Shown here one piece after another: positions 5,035 to 6,581 of a DNA stretch of 6,581 nucleotides. The stretch lies in contig JALTUD010000251.1 of assembly GCA_027047735.1 (NCBI GenBank), positions 1 to 6,581 on the forward strand, read 5' to 3'. Below the pieces are notes generated by a model. That model ran no database searches. It saw only the letters and a program-made list of their open reading frames with translations, and was not told the DNA's origin. Every line of letters begins with the position of its first letter. Position 1 is the stretch's first letter. Made by a program: the position numbers and the translations under genes. This stretch comes from Flavobacteriales bacterium (GTDB lineage Bacteria; Bacteroidota; Bacteroidia; Flavobacteriales_D; Parvicellaceae).

Positions 5035-6581
5035 TTAATGTTCTTCCTCACCTGCAACCAGAGGGACATTTTGCATAATATAATCCTCCTCAAAACCGGG
5101 TTTACTATAATCGTAAGGCCATCTATGAACTTCAGGCAAAGGCCCATTCCAATTTCCATGAACATGTTCTACCGGGGTAGTCCATTCCAGTGTTGTAGAT
5201 TTCCAAGGGTTTTGAGATGCTTTGGCACCTCTAAAAGCACTCCAGAAAAAGTTAAAGAAGAAAAACAACTGCCCCAAAACTCCAACTATGGCAAATACAC
5301 TAATAATAGTATTCAAATCCATAAAATGATCAAACATTGGGAAGTTTGTATTTTCATAATATCTACGAGGCATACCACCTTCTCCTAAAAAGTGCATTGG
5401 CAAGAAAACTCCATAACCACAAACTATCGTTATCCAAAAGTGGATATATCCTAACTTTTTATTCATCATTCTTCCATACATTTTAGGGAACCAATGGTAT
5501 ATACCGGCAAACATGGCTAAAATAGCAGACATTCCCATCACAACATGAAAGTGACCAATTACAAAGTAAGTATCGTGCTGACTAATATCCAAAGCCGAAT
5601 CCGCTAAGATAATTCCGGTAACTCCACCTGTAATAAAGGTTGAAACCATGCCTATTGAGAAGGTCATTGCCGGAGTTAGAATAATATTACCTTTCCAAAG
5701 CGTTGTTAGGTAATTAAAAACTTTAACAGCTGATGGAATTGCAATCAATAACGTAGTAAATGTAAACACACCTCCTAAGAAAGGATTCATACCGGTAACA
5801 AACATATGATGTCCCCATACGATAAAAGAAAGGAAACCAATTGCCAATACCGAACCAATCATCGCTCTATAACCAAAAATTGGTTTTCTTGCATTAGTAG
5901 CAATAACTTCAGATGAAATACCTAATGCAGGTAACAATACGATGTAAACTTCAGGGTGTCCCAAGAACCAAAATAAATGTTCATACAAAATAGGACTACC
6001 ACCTGTTTGATCAAGAGCACCTGACGACAAAGTAATATCACTTAAATAAAAACTTGTTCCTCCCATTCTATCCATCATAAGTAGTACCGCAGCAGATAAT
6101 AAAACAGGGAAAGATAAAAGACCTATAATAGCAGTTACAAAAAATGTCCAAATTGTCAAAGGCAATCTAGTCATTTTCATTCCTTTCGTTCTTAGGTTTA
6201 AAATAGTTACTATGTAGTTAATCCCACCCAATAAAGAAGAAGCGATAAATAAAGACATTGAGAACAACCACAAAGTCATACCCAGACCACTTCCAGACTG
6301 AGCCTCTTCCAAAGCACTTAAAGGAGGATAGATTGTCCACCCAGCCATTGCCGGACCAGTCTCTACAAACAATGAAATTGTCATGATAACACTAGACAAG
6401 AAAAACATCCAATATGAAATCATATTCAATAAGCCTGATGCCATATCTCTTGCTCCAATCTGTAATGGAATCAATAAATTAGAAAATGTTCCTGAAAGAC
6501 CACCTGTCAGCACAAAGAACACCATTATTGTTCCGTGCATCGTAACCAAACCTAGGTACATATTACTATCTAACACTCCGT
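5035..6581 (-). CDS. ctaD: Cytochrome c oxidase subunit I (heme-copper oxidase), 5' truncated
   Basis: About 515 residues of subunit I of an aa3/caa3-type oxidase, the membrane subunit that reduces oxygen to water and pumps protons. The frame stays open to the window edge and the apparent first codon (GTG, 6576) is internal; the first membrane helix is missing. Counting from that codon: H14 (TMHGTIM, heme a ligand), D44 and N51 (GARDMASGLLN, D-channel entrance), H207, E209 and Y211 (GHPEVYI: CuB ligand, proton glutamate, cross-linked tyrosine), H256/H257 (WGHHMF, CuB), K285 (AVKVF, K-channel lysine), H334/D335 (HDTYF, Mg site), H342 and H344 (GHFH, heme a3 and heme a), and R404/R405 (MPRRY, heme propionates). 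All key residues are present, placing it in the A1 type with glutamate in HPEV. The hydrophilic tail with NPWKSTTLEW and WPYDY is typical of Bacteroidota. No subunit III fusion is seen. Subunit II would be expected upstream, outside the window. Confidence 0.96.
   Translation of the reverse strand, partial: GVLDSNMYLGLVTMHGTIMVFFVLTGGLSGTFSNLLIPLQIGARDMASGLLNMISYWMFFLSSVIMTISLFVETGPAMAGWTIYPPLSALEEAQSGSGLGMTLWLFSMSLFIASSLLGGINYIVTILNLRTKGMKMTRLPLTIWTFFVTAIIGLLSFPVLLSAAVLLMMDRMGGTSFYLSDITLSSGALDQTGGSPILYEHLFWFLGHPEVYIVLLPALGISSEVIATNARKPIFGYRAMIGSVLAIGFLSFIVWGHHMFVTGMNPFLGGVFTFTTLLIAIPSAVKVFNYLTTLWKGNIILTPAMTFSIGMVSTFITGGVTGIILADSALDISQHDTYFVIGHFHVVMGMSAILAMFAGIYHWFPKMYGRMMNKKLGYIHFWITIVCGYGVFLPMHFLGEGGMPRRYYENTNFPMFDHFMDLNTIISVFAIVGVLGQLFFFFNFFWSAFRGAKASQNPWKSTTLEWTTPVEHVHGNWNGPLPEVHRWPYDYSKPGFEEDYIMQNVPLVAGEEEH

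Noticed and set aside
5035..6581. Possible loss of the K-channel lysine, since NIILTPAM lacks the lysine seen in NIKWSPAM of mitochondrial subunit I
   Set aside because: The K-channel residue is the earlier lysine in PTGIKIF; its counterpart K285 (PSAVKVF) is present, so the channel looks intact.

Overview
The window comes from a low-GC member of the Bacteroidota, most likely a flavobacterium-like marine or freshwater lineage. The evidence is a C-terminal type IX secretion (T9SS) type A sorting domain, DUF4412-type secreted proteins, absence of Shine-Dalgarno sequences, two good matches to the Bacteroidota -7 promoter element TAnnTTTG, and a Bacteroidota-type cytochrome c oxidase subunit I.

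Layout, left to right. (1) 1-731, plus strand: the 3' part of a secreted DUF4465 protein with a T9SS sorting domain, followed by a strong symmetrical terminator (753-789). (2) 732-1270: no gene. It holds that terminator, copy A of a structured intergenic repeat (about 851-1197) and the terminator of the next, convergent operon. (3) 1271-2653, minus strand: a two-gene operon, a lipoprotein followed 24 bases later by a periplasmic DUF4412 protein. The two proteins look like divergent paralogues. (4) 2815-3897, minus strand: a GT4-type glycosyltransferase with its own promoter-like site. (5) 3898-4376: no gene. It holds copy B of the same repeat (about 3962-4330), inverted relative to copy A. (6) 4377-4994, minus strand: a small exported, probably beta-barrel protein whose start codon lies inside the terminator hairpin of the gene upstream. 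(7) 5035-6581, minus strand: cytochrome c oxidase subunit I, truncated at its N-terminus by the window edge.

The most interesting content is the repeat pair. Each copy is about 350-370 bases and can be drawn as five hairpins in the same order. Between the copies the stem arms differ, sometimes completely, yet stay complementary, while several loops and linkers stay the same. That is the mark of a conserved RNA or single-strand DNA fold rather than of a coding sequence or a simple duplication. No transposase is visible. The protein-coding genes are otherwise ordinary housekeeping or envelope functions: respiration (subunit I), envelope proteins (lipoprotein, DUF4412, outer membrane protein, T9SS cargo) and glycan synthesis. 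Apart from the lipoprotein/DUF4412 operon there is no sign that they form one pathway.
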